A DNA stretch of 64,000 bases from Molanna angustata (GCA_963576475.1 OY754974.1:6682974-6746973), one strand, 5' to 3'. Shown: positions 10,705 to 23,496, counted from the stretch's first letter. Numbers and translations are program-made. Notes: generated by a model not told the origin, from the sequence alone.

Positions 10705-10915
10705 GCTATAAGCCGACCGCCATGGCAAAGTAGGAATGCCGTTTGGCTTCTGTGCGGGCGTCCAGGATTCGATCCCCAGCATAGGAGAAATTCACTTAAA
10801 TTCATTGTTACGCAAATATTGCTTCTCTGGGCTGGAAACACTGGTCATTTGGAAGAAATTGTCATATGGCAATAAACTCGCCATCTATGCAGGGTGCAAT
10901 TAACTGTTTATTTAT
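10705..10915 (+). mobile_element. SINE family A, full length
   Basis: Head CCATGGCAAAGTAGGAATGC and B-box GGATTCGATCCCC, then AGGAGAAATTCACTTAAATT, CTTCTCTGGGCTGGAAACAC, GTCATATGGCAATAAACTCG and GGGTGCAATTAACTGTTTATTTATTTT. Matches copies at 2.6 and 33.2 kb through the whole length. Confidence 0.88.
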
Positions 10916-12200
10916 TTTCAATATTAAACTATTTGAATGTGAAGTTAGTTAAAAATCAATTGCTAAATTTCAGTACTAAAAGACAAGTGAATTTAAGGAA
11001 AAGGGTGTAAATATAAATAAATAATTTTATACCTACATGATATACATGTAATGGGTGCACATAATATAAAGAAAGATTACTTTATTCTATAGAAATAAAC
11101 AAAAAAATATAACTTCCAACGTCCATTTTATGATAATTATAATAAATGATTTAATATCAACATTATGGTTGTATATGTATTTGACATAAAGACATTCTGA
11201 TTACTATGAACTTTTAATCTCGTCGTATAAAAAAACTACACTATCATTAACAACATCCAGATCAAGTTTCTTTAATAAATATTTGCAATTCTACATGCAA
11301 TAACAGCTCTTTCGTGTTCTTCAATTATTCAATACCTACTAAAGGCAGATTACACTAGACGACATTCTACGGCAGATATTGAATACTAACATTCAACTTA
11401 TCGCGGAAACCGGGTTAGATGATTTATTTTATTTTATATTTCTTCTTAGGCACCTTGTTATATACTTATAATTAAATACGCACATTAATGATGTATAAAT
11501 TTCAGTCATATCCTATTCTTAAACTTGCAATATTTTTTATATATACCTATATATGATGGAAATCGAACCATAGATGTAGGCACAGAAATCAAACGGCTTG
11601 TATCAATATAATATGATCGGACAACATACATATTAGTATTTTTTTATATCAATGGTTTTGCTAACATTTAGTATATAACGGGTCCAATGGTGTACTCTTA
11701 TAGTTCGGAGTTCCTCATTGCTGTCCATGCCTCTTCAAGGTCTCATTGGACATGCGGATTTTGTGATATCGATGAACAATTTTCAAGCCTGTCATATGTA
11801 GTTATGGTGCCTTACTATTGGTTGATTCCTATTATGTAAGTTTAAATTTTACAGAGATCTTAGTTACACCTTTGATTCTACACATTTAAAAAGATCTAAA
11901 GTCAACGACAGTCCAAGTGTGTGAATCTTCTATTCACATTCTACGATTATTTATTTTTGCACTATGGTGCTGAGATTGAAAATCCAGAGAAATTTTAACA
12001 TATAGATTTTTTTGGTTTATTCTGTAGTTTTTTCCTTATTTATTAGTAGGTATATCGGTACTTATAAGGTTGTTTTTATTTTAATGTGATTTTGTATTTC
12101 AAGGTGTCTTTATTATAATTACGTATCTAAAAGGCAAAAGATGTCGTAAATAACTACAAAAAACATACAAATTAACAACCTAAAAATTAACTTATAAATA
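10916..12200. other. AT-rich intergenic stretch
   Basis: No gene recognised. A short block near 11890-11950 (GATCT-AAGTC-A-GA, TCTTCTATTCACA, CGATTAT) resembles 55826-55885, probably an old dispersed repeat. Confidence 0.5.
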
Positions 12201-12211
12201 TGGTATAGTTA

Positions 12212-12565
12212 AGGGGTGACATCTGTGTGAAAACATTGCCATCTCGTGTATTAGGAATGTTCCTTTCATTGTTTACGAAAACAATTCTTCAATAGATGGT
12301 GTTACACAAAAGTTTCTTCATCACATAACAGATAGCGATGGTATTTTCAGCATATTTTCAAACGAACAGATTTTAATGTTTAAAATATATGGAAATATCA
12401 AAATGGATTGATAGGGAACTTAATAAGAAGGCATAATTAAACCAGCCAGCGTAAACCAGCCGATGACATGTAATAGCCCTGTAGGTGCCTTGAGTTCCTG
12501 GTTCTCCTATAATTTTCCAAATTCGTCTGTATTGAGATGTTTAAATTTTTTCATAAAACAAAAAA
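12212..12565 (+). repeat. dispersed repeat family P, copy 1
   Basis: Shares GATTGATAGGGAACT(T/C)AATAA, GGCATAATT, CCAGC-GATGACA, GTAGGTGCCTTGA, CC(C/T)(G/A)GTTCTCCTATAA and TTTTTTCATAAA with copies at 30.3, 60.3 and 61.7 kb. Contains the word CATCT(CGTG)/ATAGATGG. Non-coding; class unknown. Confidence 0.75.
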
Positions 12566-12982
12566 TATTATAAAATTGGTATGTAGAAGTTTTTACTTGT
12601 TTCATATGTTTCAAAAATGTTCGTAGCATCTATTATTTGCTAACTTTTAGCCATTCTAGAAAATTATGTGTAGGTAATAAATGGATATGTAGCGTCTTTT
12701 TAGTGATTGATTTTAGTATTTTTATTTCTCAAAAGCAATAATAACACTACTGATATCCAAGAACTCTATATTGGTATTTTTAAACAGGTGATGAGTGCTT
12801 AGTCAGCCTAAACGATCGTCCCGTGAAATGGAAAAAAAAATTGGTTCCAAAAAATGTTGGTAGCAGCACTAAAACGCGGTATGTACAGAGAAATTTCGCT
12901 TATGTTCCATCTATAGAATATTTGTCTGTGGCTGTACCTACCCAAATGATTTCATTTTACAATATCCGAATTGATTTTTAGT

Positions 12983-13358
12983 AATCTGGGAGGCAAGTCT
13001 GATCAACCAGCGGAAACAAAACCATCCACGTTTACCCGTATCATAGATATAATTATCATATGGAGTTCTATAATATGTTCGGATATAATAGAACTCCATA
13101 TTATGATAATTATATCCATGATATGGGTAATCATGGGGGTTTTGACTTCGACGTTTGAACAGAGTTGCCCCCTGGTCAACAGGCGGAAACAAAACCATCT
13201 ATGTTTACCCATATCATGGATATAATTATCTTATGGAGTTCTATAATATCTTAATATTTAATACAACTCCATAATATAATTACATCAATGATATGGGTAT
13301 TATGGGTAAATGTGGATGGTTTTGATACCGACAGTTGACCTGACTAGCCCCCAAGATT
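12983..13358. mobile_element. double palindromic MITE-like element
   Basis: Two palindromes in tandem. The outer ends AATCTGGGAGGCAAGTC and, reverse complemented, AATCTTGGGGGCTAGTC are inverted; a possible 3-bp AGT duplication lies at 12980-12982 and 13359-13361. Each half holds GGAAACAAAACCATC, then TTTACCC, then ATATCAT/ATAATTATC, then TGGAGTTCTATAATA, followed by its reverse complement (first half arms about 13005-13075 and 13085-13150; second half 13185-13250 and 13255-13325). The central GTTGCCCCCTGGTCAACAG is the fused junction. No coding sequence. Confidence 0.85.
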
Positions 13359-13361
13359 AGT

Positions 13362-16225
13362 TGCTTTTTTGAGGCACAAAATCAAATCGGTTGCAGTCGC
13401 TCGGTGCGCCTTGGCTTTACGAATCATAATAGCATGTAGGTAGATTGACAACTTGGTAATTTCTATTTATAATAAACTTGCGGATAGTCAGCAAATATGA
13501 GATAGAGTATATGACTAGCGAAGATCCGACATCCAATTAAATACACCATCCGTTGCTACCTACAATATTATTGTGCATGATGCTGGTGGATAGGTATGAG
13601 ATATTTTAATTATAACAAAATAATTTCTACAATGTCTTCCTGTATGCTTTATAGTGCACCATAATGTAATGTCTTTTACAGTTACATTTCGCTAATTTTA
13701 GACTGCATCAAAATAAACATATTTTAATTAACTTTTTGATTAAAATGTATGAGTATAGACTAGTTTACATAATATGTACCTATATATAAATAAATAACAC
13801 ATTAGATATATTCAATTAATTGTGACCAATACAATATACCTTTCAATTAAACTAAGGTAACCCATATTTCATTATTACTTTGAATCGAAACATTAATTAT
13901 ACTTGTATGCTTCCGATGGCTGCACAACTCCGGTATAGCTTGAGTCTCCTAAACAATGGATTTCCAAGCATTCCTGTAGGCAGCAACAGAATCTCAGTCA
14001 TAAAAAACATTCAGCACATTCAGATCTTGGGCTAGATATCCGTTACTTATTTGAAATTATTCCTCATTCATTTCGATTATATTTCGTAGTTTATGATCAC
14101 GTGTGTGTGCCTCCAGTCGGAACAAAATCAAGATGTTTGGCGATTGATAAATGAAAAAAAGTAAAAAAGATTTTGTTTTTTTCTTTTCGTAAGACAATAA
14201 TGTGTATAATTATATATGTATTAATCTAATTTGTTTGTGATTTTTTAACATGAACACGCCAAATTTAGAATAATGAACTCGCCAATGTGAATCCAAAACT
14301 ATCAAGAGAGAATATTTATGAAGAGGTATTTTTGTATCAATATTGAATTATCATATTATTTTGCGAGGGAAACCTTCCAAAATTCGCCTTTGGCACCGCC
14401 ACAATGATATCTTCATTTTTGTATCGCGCAAAACAATCTTATATTGTAAAAATAATACTCCCGAGAACAGGAGCACATAAACATCAACAGGTAAAGGCAT
14501 TCTTGTACACAGCTGTAGTTGTTATTGAACCGAAACACTAGCCTGAGGGATACAAGAAGTGATTATCTCTTATACCAAGGAACCAGTTGCATGTACAACG
14601 CTGCCGCTATTATTAATTTGTATTCCCTGCCACCATGTTCTCCTGATACAACTCAAGCACTATTGTTTTAAAAATTACACTAAAAAAACTAAAAGCGACA
14701 TGAAAAATACTTTAAAACAATAGGTAGGTATATGGTTTATTTATAAAAAGATATGGCCATCAGCTACATATAATTAACTAAACATACATTATAGTAATTG
14801 CTAATTATATGAAACGTTCGCATTTTACTCGCATTTAAATAAGTTCAAATATCTGAAATAAACTTTGGATATGAAGAATAAAAAAATCTTAAAAGTGTTT
14901 CCAAAAGTTCATGGAACTTAAATCAAAAGATTTATTGAGGACAAGTTGATAGAGAATTAAACTAAGACCTTATATAGTATATAAGGTCTTTGGAATTAAA
15001 ATATGACTGCAATGGCAAATATAAAATAAAGCTCGCAATTTTTTACAAAGTAACTTTACTTTTTGAGTGGCATTGGGATGTTTTTTTTCCGCCATCAGTT
15101 GCGAGATCCGGTCAGCCACGGAAAGTAGAGAAATGAGATAACTTAACATCATCACTTAAACTGATTGTCAACTTAACTTAAATGTCAAACTGATTTTTCT
15201 TCAAAAACATATCTAAAAAATATACAAGAATATTGTGTATTGTGCTGCGATATTTGTAAAACAATTAGGTACATACGGTTTGATAAAAATTCCAAAAACA
15301 ACTTGGATAGAATCAAACATGAGTTGTATTTTTTTAATATGAAAAGTAATTTATTATTGAGATGACACCGATAGATTATTTTTGATGTAACTTAATGTGT
15401 ACAAACACACATGATATAACTTGTACCTTGTAATATTTTGCATATAGTTTGGTGCGGACGATAACATCATTATTGCCTTTAACACACAAAAACCAAGTAA
15501 TTTCAAAATCATAACGCTTTAACCGGCATTAACAGATATTGCCCATGTGAGCTATTTTATAAGCTAACCGGTGTATTAAAAACGGACATAAATTGTTATG
15601 GTTATCACCGTATAAAATGAAACCACATAAAAATTTAATAGGCTTTAAGCAACACTTTCATTTATCATATTAGACCGCATATTTTTAATACCTACCAAAT
15701 TATATTATAATGTGCAGAAACTTATAAATATACCTATATTTTTTATTTCAAAACTTTAAAATCATTTTTTAATATGGTATCAATTGCTATTTCTTATAAT
15801 ATATATCCATAGCAGTGTAGAAGGGTATTTATGGATGATAGTGACAGTTCTCAGTTTAAAATTGATCAATACTCTAAACTTCAATACTATGTATAAAAGT
15901 CTAAGAGTTGGCAACCTCAAAAACCAATTCATTTTTAATAGATGTTTTTGGATGTAGGTACTTTCTCTTTCTTATTTAAGATAGGTATGAAAACGGTAAG
16001 TCTGGCACCTGCTGGTGGTTGCGTTAACCAGTGCGCATACCCTTTCTTTAGGTGAAAATACAATGAGTTGGGGATATAACCAGATAGAAGAAGACTAAAT
16101 TAAACATACTGTCTTTTTACTTTTTCCATTGATAAAATCGTCTTTTAAGACGAGAAGCAAAATAATAGGTAGGTACCTATTTCGTATAATATTAAACACA
16201 TTAATATATCAATAATATTAAATTA
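13362..16225. other. AT-rich intergenic stretch
   Basis: No supported gene. Contains a perfect hairpin AAGACCTTATATA-G-TATATAAGGTCTT at 14964-14990. Short open frames such as 14970-15155 have no recognisable motif. Confidence 0.5.
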
Positions 16226-16229
16226 CTAA

Positions 16230-16440
16230 AAATATACAAGAAAAACATTTTTCCACTTTCAATATACTTGACTGCTGACGCGATTCACTGAAAGAGCGTC
16301 TACAGAATAGTAAAGACGTACCTACAGAATCACAGATGCAAAGAGAATCTTCAGTATAGATCATTCTGTAGATGCTCTTTGAGCGAAACGGGTCAGTGGT
16401 CAAGTATATTTATAAGTGGAAAAAAGTAAAAAAATTGTTA
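16230..16440. mobile_element. palindromic MITE-like repeat
   Basis: Imperfect inverted arms of about 80 bp. Left reads TTTTTCCACTTTCAATATAC, TTGACTGCTGAC, GAAAGAGCGTCTACAGAAT; right, reverse complemented, reads TTTTTCCACTTATAAATATAC, TTGACCACTGAC, CAAAGAGCATCTACAGAAT. The centre is about 50 bp. No coding sequence and no clear target duplication. Confidence 0.8.
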
Positions 16441-17195
16441 TTTTTTTACTTGTTTTAAGTCATTTATTATAATTAATAACGGAATATCATCAAGAATTGG
16501 CAGTCTAAAATTATAAACATTAACATAATGTATAAAGTTCTTAATAAACTCATCACACTAAAGAAAATAATTTGAAAAACGATGTAAACTTGTAGACATT
16601 ATTTATGTTATTAATTTGAATAATGGGCAAGTTATTCATAAAAATAAGGTCATAATCCATTACATTGGTATATTATTTACCATAAAGATACAATCAAATG
16701 TTGAATCCTATTAATATTTAGTATTGTGTTGTAATTAGTTGGTGAAATATTAATTAATACACACATATTTCACACGAGAAATCGATTTAAGTATTGTTAT
16801 AATCTCAAGGTACATAATAATCTCTTACTTGAACCTAAGATTAAAAGAATACTCATTTACTATTCATTATAAATTGCTTCCTTGAATCTGATGAAGTATC
16901 TATACAAAGTAAAACAAGTGAGTATTGGCCACTAAAAATTAGAATCTCTGGATGAATTTTAAAAGTCAATTTTTGTTGTAGTAATATTGTTTGTTTTGAA
17001 GTGAAAAATGTCATTTTCCCAAACGTGAGACCATTTTCAAAGAGTTATTTGAGAAAAAATGTAAGAAAAAGGTAAGGTCCCGTACTAGGTACCTACTGCT
17101 TACGGGACCTCAACTTTATCTTAAGTACATTATTCTTAAAAAACTCCTGTAATACGACCCTAATTTTGACAGTAGAAATCATAGAGAAGAAATTT
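16441..17195. other. AT-rich intergenic stretch
   Basis: Nothing recognised apart from scattered GTAGGTAC-type words and the word GTCCCGTA...TACGGGAC (about 17077-17109), a weak inverted pair. Confidence 0.5.
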
Positions 17196-17198
17196 TCA

Positions 17199-17500
17199 TT
17201 CATTCATTCATTCATACCATCACGGCATATCCCACAATGTGGGGTAACCAGCGAAAGGTGTGTGGTTGTGCATTGCCTTATAAAAGGGAGTACAACATAT
17301 CTGTGTGACACACCAGTCTCGTCTCACCTAAAAAGGCACTATATTCAGAATGGGTGGTGAACCTCATTGCTGAACTATGTGAGATGTTATTGTTGCCTGT
17401 TGTATTTTCGATTACCCGGTTCTTACGGGACACTTGAAAATAATAATAGAAAAATGTGGAAGCACTATTCTAAGCCGGTGCCTCACAGCTAGGAATCTCA
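17199..17500 (-). mobile_element. non-LTR 3' end, family S, with (GAAT)n tail
   Basis: Starts with five CATT repeats at 17199-17217, then ACCATCACGGCATATCCCAC, GGGGTAACCAGCG, GCCTTATAAAAGG, CACACCAGTCTC, TTGCTGAA and GAGATGTTATTGTTGCCTGT, and ends near GCCGGTGCCTCACAG. Copies at 38.4 kb (same direction), 2.3 and 37.4 kb (opposite). A short tandem repeat at one edge is the usual 3' tail of RTE-like elements, which sets the minus orientation. No protein similarity recognised. Confidence 0.7.
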
Positions 17501-17639
17501 AATTAAAGGCAATGAAAATTGATTTGGTTCTATTATTTCGGCTTTGGTAAAATTTGCGAAAAAGGTGCATTTTGAGATACTTAGTTTTATGACCTTATAC
17601 ATTTTTTTTACAATAAATACTAATTTTACATTAAATAAA

Positions 17640-17830
17640 ATATTTAGTATGGATACCTGGCAACCTCCCAGAGATCAGTACAGTATTTGACGGAGTGTAG
17701 GGCTACAAAGTTCCTTGGAGAGCTCTTGATACTTCTTGTAGGTGATAAGACCAGATCTGATGATTGGCAAAAGTATCCTGTTTCCTGCAAATATTCTAAG
17801 GATGGTACCACCGTTGAGGTTTCCTCCACA
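17640..17830. other. less AT-rich block, unrecognised
   Basis: Block with longer open frames on both strands (minus 61 codons ending at 17644; plus frame reading LATSQRSVQYLTECRATKFL). Base composition is closer to coding than its flanks. It could be an exon or a worn retroelement; I do not recognise the peptide in any frame. Confidence 0.3.
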
Positions 17831-17994
17831 AAAAAATATTTATTATATACTTAAATTAAGAAAAGTAATCGTCGAATATCAATTATTAAACAGATACCTC
17901 ATAGAAACGCGTCGATAATCCATTAAATTAAATAGAACGAATAACATATTTTATAATAAATTAATAAGTCTACATGCTATGGAGTTCCATCAAG

Positions 17995-18165
17995 AATATT
18001 GTCGATCGACAAACTAAACTTGGAGAAGAAATATATCAATGGAAAACTGAGCAACTCTTATCAAATAATAGTGGCGTAGTAAATACCATTGTAATATTTA
18101 AGTTTAATTATATTGTACTTATTTGATGTATTATGGAAATAAATGAATAAAATAATTCGTACACT
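17995..18165 (+). other. possible 3' end of an unidentified transcript or element
   Basis: An open stretch NIVDRQTKLGEEIYQWKTEQ runs to a stop near 18125 and is followed by GGAAATAAATGAATAAAATAA, which contains AATAAA-like signals. No family recognised; may be a retroelement 3' end. Confidence 0.25.
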
Positions 18166-18474
18166 TTACTTTTTAAATTAATATCTAGCCGAATTAAATC
18201 ATATTTTTCTAGGGTATACAGAGGACACAAAGTACATAATTCGCAATAGGCGAAATTCGTTTCAAACATTACTGTTATTGATGTTTAAATATGTGATTTG
18301 ATAACTTTACACTATTTCATATTAGTGTAGTGTAAAATATATACCTACATAAATATATCCATAATTTATTGAATCTAAAATATATGTCGTAACTATTGCA
18401 TTTGATAAAATAAAAAAAATATAACTTGTCAAATTCAAGGATTTCATTCAAACATTTGGTTTATAGAAACACTA

Positions 18475-18590
18475 CACTGAGCCAATAATGGTCCCGGGTT
18501 CGATTTCCAATTCGTTGGGTATTACATATTTTAATATTTGACATAATATGTAGAATCTCCTGTTTGTTACCCAAGACGCAAACCATAAAG
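18475..18590 (+). mobile_element. degenerate SINE family B fragment
   Basis: GGTCCCGGGTTCGATTTCCA (B box) then, after a gap, TTAATATTTGACATAATATG and CTGTTTGTTACCCAAGACG parallel the B-family body (TTAATATTTGACATAGTACC, TGTTAGTTGCCCGAGAAG). The middle is replaced or lost. Confidence 0.5.
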
Positions 18591-19124
18591 TTGATTATAA
18601 CATCCATTGAAAAGTGAAAACAAACTATTTCTATGTCTCTCACGGTTTAATATTATTTTTTACAATTCATTTTCATCGAAATTTTGCCACATAAAAAAAA
18701 CTATTGTCATTTTTGATCGAAAGAGATAAAACTTGCTGTCATTTTTTGTTTGGCACACATTGCGCGTTAACCGGTGCAATATTTCGAGGCGGCAACTATA
18801 CGCAAAACAATTCTCATTGTAATCTCTTGATGAATGTTGAGAAAAATCTAGAATCAACGATGAGGTCACGGTGTTATTGTTTTCATCGTGAATGTTCTCG
18901 TTATTTTTTTATTAATTAAAAATAACGATAATTGTAACGGCGCTATTTCTGATTCCATAGATTAATTTTATATTTGTGAGGGAAATCGTTCACTAGACCT
19001 TAGAATACACCATAGCTCATTTTAACCAAGATCGCGACATTAATCGCGAACGTTTTAAATACAAGTATAATAAGTAGTATCAAAGATAGTTGGTAAAACT
19101 ATGTAAAAAAAATGTTAATAAATA
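18591..19124. other. intergenic stretch, nothing recognised
   Basis: No gene supported. Overlapping short frames on both strands at 18660-18919 lack any recognisable motif. Confidence 0.45.
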
Positions 19125-19590
19125 TAATTTATTTGAAAAACGTGATGCGAATACACAATAAACTTATTCCTAACCTCAAATGACAAAGGTGTTGATATCA
19201 TTTTCCCTGCAACCTATTTCCATTCAATTTATAAAGCAACTCGCTCGAGCGAGTCGCTATTATTATTAAATTAAGGGGAATGGAGATTTACGTGCATAAT
19301 GTACTTTTATTTCGTTGTCCTATTTTATTGCATCCCGTATAATTATTTATTCAATTAATTTACCTTTTATCACACCATATTTATAATGACAACAATAAGT
19401 AGATTACTGCTGCCCATCTAGGAAATCCTGTACTAGGGCTAGCGTCAATTTTCGGTTAGGTTTAGATAGTCTTTAACGATTATAGCGACATAGTTGCTTT
19501 TTAAATTGAATAATATTATTAAAACCTTTGTCATTTGATGTGAGAAATAAGTTTATTATGTTTTCGCATTTGATCAAATATTTCAAAGAA
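19125..19590. repeat. imperfect inverted repeat, MITE-like
   Basis: Left arm about 19128-19205 (AATAAACTTATTCCTAACCT, CAAATGACAAAGGTGTT) and right arm about 19525-19585 (reverse complement AATAAACTTATTTCTCACAT, CAAATGACAAAGGTTTT). The interior of about 300 bp has GCTCGAGCGAGTCGC. Non-coding, old. Confidence 0.65.
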
Positions 19591-20955
19591 ATTAATTCTC
19601 TCAACATATTATGATTTTGCGTAGTTATATGATTTTAAACTTTTTTCACTATTATTTATTTCAAAATTTTTACAAAAGAAATTCGTTTCATTGATTTAGT
19701 ATTTCATTGATTATTTCAACAAATCTTTACAAAAAACCATCAATCTAGAGAAGCGAAAAAAATATACCTAGATTTATAAAAAAAAATTATGTAAAAAAAA
19801 TATTTATGTATTACGTGCGACTTTCGTACTCCTATTATTATTTATTTTTTCCCACAAAACAAGAATATATTTTTCAATTTGTCTTTTTTTATGATTTTTC
19901 TATTATAATTGTGTACATCACCGAGGTAACACTTTATAATTGTATTGGATATCTTTATGTCATTTGTGTATTAGAACGTTATAGTGTAAAGATGTATGTT
20001 CACTAAATATAGAACATAAAAAATAAAATTAAATAAATTCTCATATGCTGGCAATCAAACTTAGGTCGCCATCATAAAAAGCAAACAACTTGTCGCTTTG
20101 CCACGGCGATCGAATATTATAAATAATATTATCATAGAAAATTGAATTTCTAAAATAATTACATAATATATAGTGTAACGTTAGGAATATCATTAAAATA
20201 TATTATAAAGACTATTGATTTTAATGAACTCGATCTATTAAATTAAAGTCAGATTATATTAGATAATAAATCATTATCAAAAATTCTACTGGCCACACCC
20301 CGTTTTTCACGGCAATATATTGCAGTAAATTAATTTCTGCAAATAAATGACAGGTTGATTCGATAATAAACCTTTTTTATATCAACTTTTATTATTTATG
20401 ACCATTGGCTCCATGCTAATGACAAAATACTTGTGTTGTCACTCCGACATATTTCTTGCTACGTGAATAATAATTTATTTAAAATCATATAATTTTTAAT
20501 ATGACCGATACTTTTTAATTACTTTCGACCCACACTAGCGAGTCACTAAACTGGAGCGTTGAGTTGTAGTGATGGGCAAGCACAAGTACCAGACCAAAAT
20601 GGTATTCTTGGTCTCATATCACGACAAAAGTACCTAGTGCAATAAAATGTTTACAGCGATATCGATAACAATGAAGTACTGCAAACAATAAAACTCAATT
20701 ATTATTAAAACCATTATACATTTTTTTCAGAATAATTAGCAGATCAATGCGTAATTGTAAATTATTTAAAAGAAGACGAAGAAAATGCAACAAACGCACC
20801 GATCAAATATTCCAGATATCCAGATATTTGATATGTCAAAGGATTAGGCTCTGAGGTCTTATATCTACTACCAATCGACTTAACTGATTCCCGATTAGAT
20901 AAATTGATTCAAATGTCAATATTCCACTTTTTTATTTAAATATATAGATTAAAGA
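19591..20955. other. AT-rich intergenic stretch
   Basis: No supported gene. Small frame 19806-20006 is AT-driven. A degenerate tRNA-like word occurs near 20060-20115 (CAAACTTAGGTCGCC ... GCCACGGCGATCG) but is too worn to call. Confidence 0.45.
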
Positions 20956-20956
20956 A

Positions 20957-21145
20957 TTGCTGATCCGAGGGTCCCGGGTTCGATTCCCGGTGGAGCCACG
21001 GTTTTTAATTGTGTTTTTAGTCTGGATCTGTGAGACAATAAATATCTTAAGTCTCCAGAATGTGGCAACTTGTTATTGGGCGCGTGTTAAATTAATATTT
21101 GACATAGTACCTGTTAGTTGCCCGAGAAGTAATCAATAAATAATT
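20957..21145 (+). mobile_element. SINE family B, 5' truncated
   Basis: Begins in the tRNA-like head at TTGCTGATCCGAGGGTCCCG and B box GGTTCGATTCCCGGTGGAGC, then TTTTAGTCTGGATCTGTGAG, TAAGTCTCCAGAATGTGGCA, CGTGTTAAATTAATATTTGA and GTTAGTTGCCCGAGAAGTAA. Matches 36.55 kb closely. Confidence 0.9.
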
Positions 21146-21935
21146 AAAATAATACATTTCATCTAAATTATTCATGTTTCCTTTCCTAATTTAAGCTAAT
21201 TTTCACCAAATTTAAGCAATATTTAGGTAGGTATATACACAATGGATAATTTTTTTAAAATTCATAACTGCAAACTTTGGTTTTATTTCAAAATTTGATA
21301 AATAATAAGCATTGATCAGTGATCAAGATTTATATTATAAACATTTATATCTATTTAAATTAAATAATGATTTTTTTCATATTTTTAGTTTAAAAATCCA
21401 AAATTTAAGGCCACACACCCCAGTTCTCGTACTGAAGAAGAAGCGATCGGGTTCATCTCGCCATACATTTCGTAAGACTCGACTATCGTGAAACAGAAAT
21501 GATATAAGTGACAATATGAATTATGTACTACTTAAACAGTCAAAGTGTCTACATCATAATGTTAAACAATATTTCACTTAATTATAGCTTAAACCTAACA
21601 AATTATACGGATAACAAGGGAATACTGCAAATTTCAAAAGGGACATTTAGTTTTTTTTATCGAGAGAATTTTCAAAAAATATCATTCTGGAACTGCCAAG
21701 CTGTAGACAATATTGTCATATCCCTGTATTTAGTTTCAATGCGATAATTTCAAAATGCCACAAAAAATTATAATTTTATTTTTGTATGAAACAAAATATT
21801 TTCAAGATGCTATTTCGATTGTCAAAAGTATATTTTATGAATCCGCAAAATTAAGATATTATAATTTTAAATCCACAATTGAAACTATACTTACTTTTAC
21901 TTTATGTGTGGCTACGGCTTTTCCTGCGCCTTTGG
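21146..21935. other. AT-rich intergenic stretch
   Basis: Nothing recognised. Frames at 21523 and 21755 are AT-rich and unrecognised. A basic-looking stretch LKKKRSGSSRHTFRKTRLS is open near 21435-21490 but has no supporting context. Confidence 0.45.
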
Positions 21936-21940
21936 CTGCG

Positions 21941-22110
21941 TTATCGAGTATTGTTCTTAAACATTCTTGGTTCCCGTTCGGCTAGCCACTTCACAGCCTC
22001 TGGAGTCGCCCTATGGATGTCCACCCAGTCTCCTTCATACCTCCGTATCGGGCACTCTTCTACTAGACGCTGGATAGTTTTAACTTTTCGGGGAAGGATA
22101 TAACCTTTCG
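21941..22110 (-). pseudogene. non-LTR retrotransposon RT C-terminal remnant
   Basis: One uninterrupted minus-strand frame ends at the stop complement 21941-21943. It reads VKTIQRLVEECPIRRYEGDW, then VDIHRATPEAVKWLAERE. The pattern T-(Q/E)H-(V/L)-CP-R-(Y/F)-G ... IH-ATP-A--WL is the C-terminal end of many insect non-LTR polyproteins, after the last cysteine motif. Sequence farther up (to about 22330; KPFWSKQLGEFNLPRAWKER-like) may belong to the same element but is frameshifted. No start or RT core is present. Confidence 0.65.
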
Positions 22111-22330
22111 TTAGTGTTTATTTAATACCAGGTCTATATCATACCACCTCTCTTTCCATGCTCTAGGCAAGTTGAATTCGCCGAGTTGCTTCGACCAAAA
22201 AGGCTTTCTGGACTTCAGTCGTTTTGTCTACAAGAAGTGCATGCACTTTTGGTATTTCCAAAACAGCTTGACCAATATTGTATAGACCAAGATTAACTCA
22301 AAACAACAGTTTAAGAGACCGATTAAAATT

Positions 22331-23375
22331 CTTCACACATCCCTGTTCAGTATATGTACAGACAAGCCTGTTTGGGGATCTTGCGAAACTAGACATACAT
22401 ACAAAAAAAACTGTCAAATAAGATAAGAATCTCTTGACAATTACCCATGAAGTTAGGTACGTGTGCGTGATTATTACTATTGCGAACTAATAATATCTAA
22501 AGTAATAAAGCAATCAAAATGTTAGTGTTTGTGTGTGTGTATGTGTGTGTGTGTGTGTGTTTGTCTCACGCCTTCTGAAAAACCAAGAGCATCTAAAAAT
22601 CTAATTTATGTGCGAACGTGTACCTGTATACCTGATGCAGTGTCACGCTAAAAATAATGCGATAAAAATGCTGAATTTTAAAAATATTTCAATAATTATT
22701 TTTTTCATACAAAATTTTCCAAGTCGTATCTGTCAAAAAAGTATACATTTTGCACGCAAATATCTGTTAGTTTAAAAGTTAGAAGTACGTATTTACACGA
22801 AAAAAATATATTTTCAAGTATAACTTAGCGTTTGAGTGAAAAACATGGTGAATATTTTGTATAATTATAATGTTTAACTTATTTTTAATGTAAGCGTTTT
22901 GTACATGAACGCCGCCATTTTAATATCTTTTCATACAATATTTCATTTTCCTACCGAATGAATATGTTCTTGAAAATAATAAACCTTTGAATTAAATGTA
23001 ATTATGAAATAATAAAATGAAACACAAGACATTACAGCAAGTTTTAAGACATATATTGTAAAAATGTGTTTATTATTAGTAAAGATATAGGCATAATAAA
23101 ATTGCATAATTTGTAAATAATATTTGATTTTTCTGACAATTTTCATTTTTATGGCATCGAACAAACCAATGTATGTAGGTACCTACATATTCAAAAAATG
23201 TCTCAAACCATTTGATATTTTTTACGTATTGGAATGGTTACTATGGTAACGGAAAGATTCTGATATTCAAATAAAATTTGTTATGAATCGAATTTATTTA
23301 GAACATTGTTGTAGGTAGGTACCTACCTATTATTATTTACTTACAAATCAACAATATACTGATTTCCTATCGGAA
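22331..23375. other. AT-rich intergenic stretch with (TG)n
   Basis: No supported gene. Contains a (TG)n tract at 22527-22563 and, near 23176 and 23316, GTAGGTACCTAC palindromic words. Confidence 0.5.
22527..22563. repeat. (TG)n microsatellite
   Basis: Imperfect GTGTGTGTGTATGTGTGTG run of about 37 bp followed by TTGTCTCACG. Confidence 0.9.
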
Positions 23376-23496
23376 AATTATTTTATTTATTTATTTATGA
23401 ATGTATGAATGTATGCAAGCGATGTGCTCCTAAACCGTATGTCCGATTACAATGAAACTTTGGCGAATTGTCGAGCGTGTGCCCGAGGTGGTTTCT

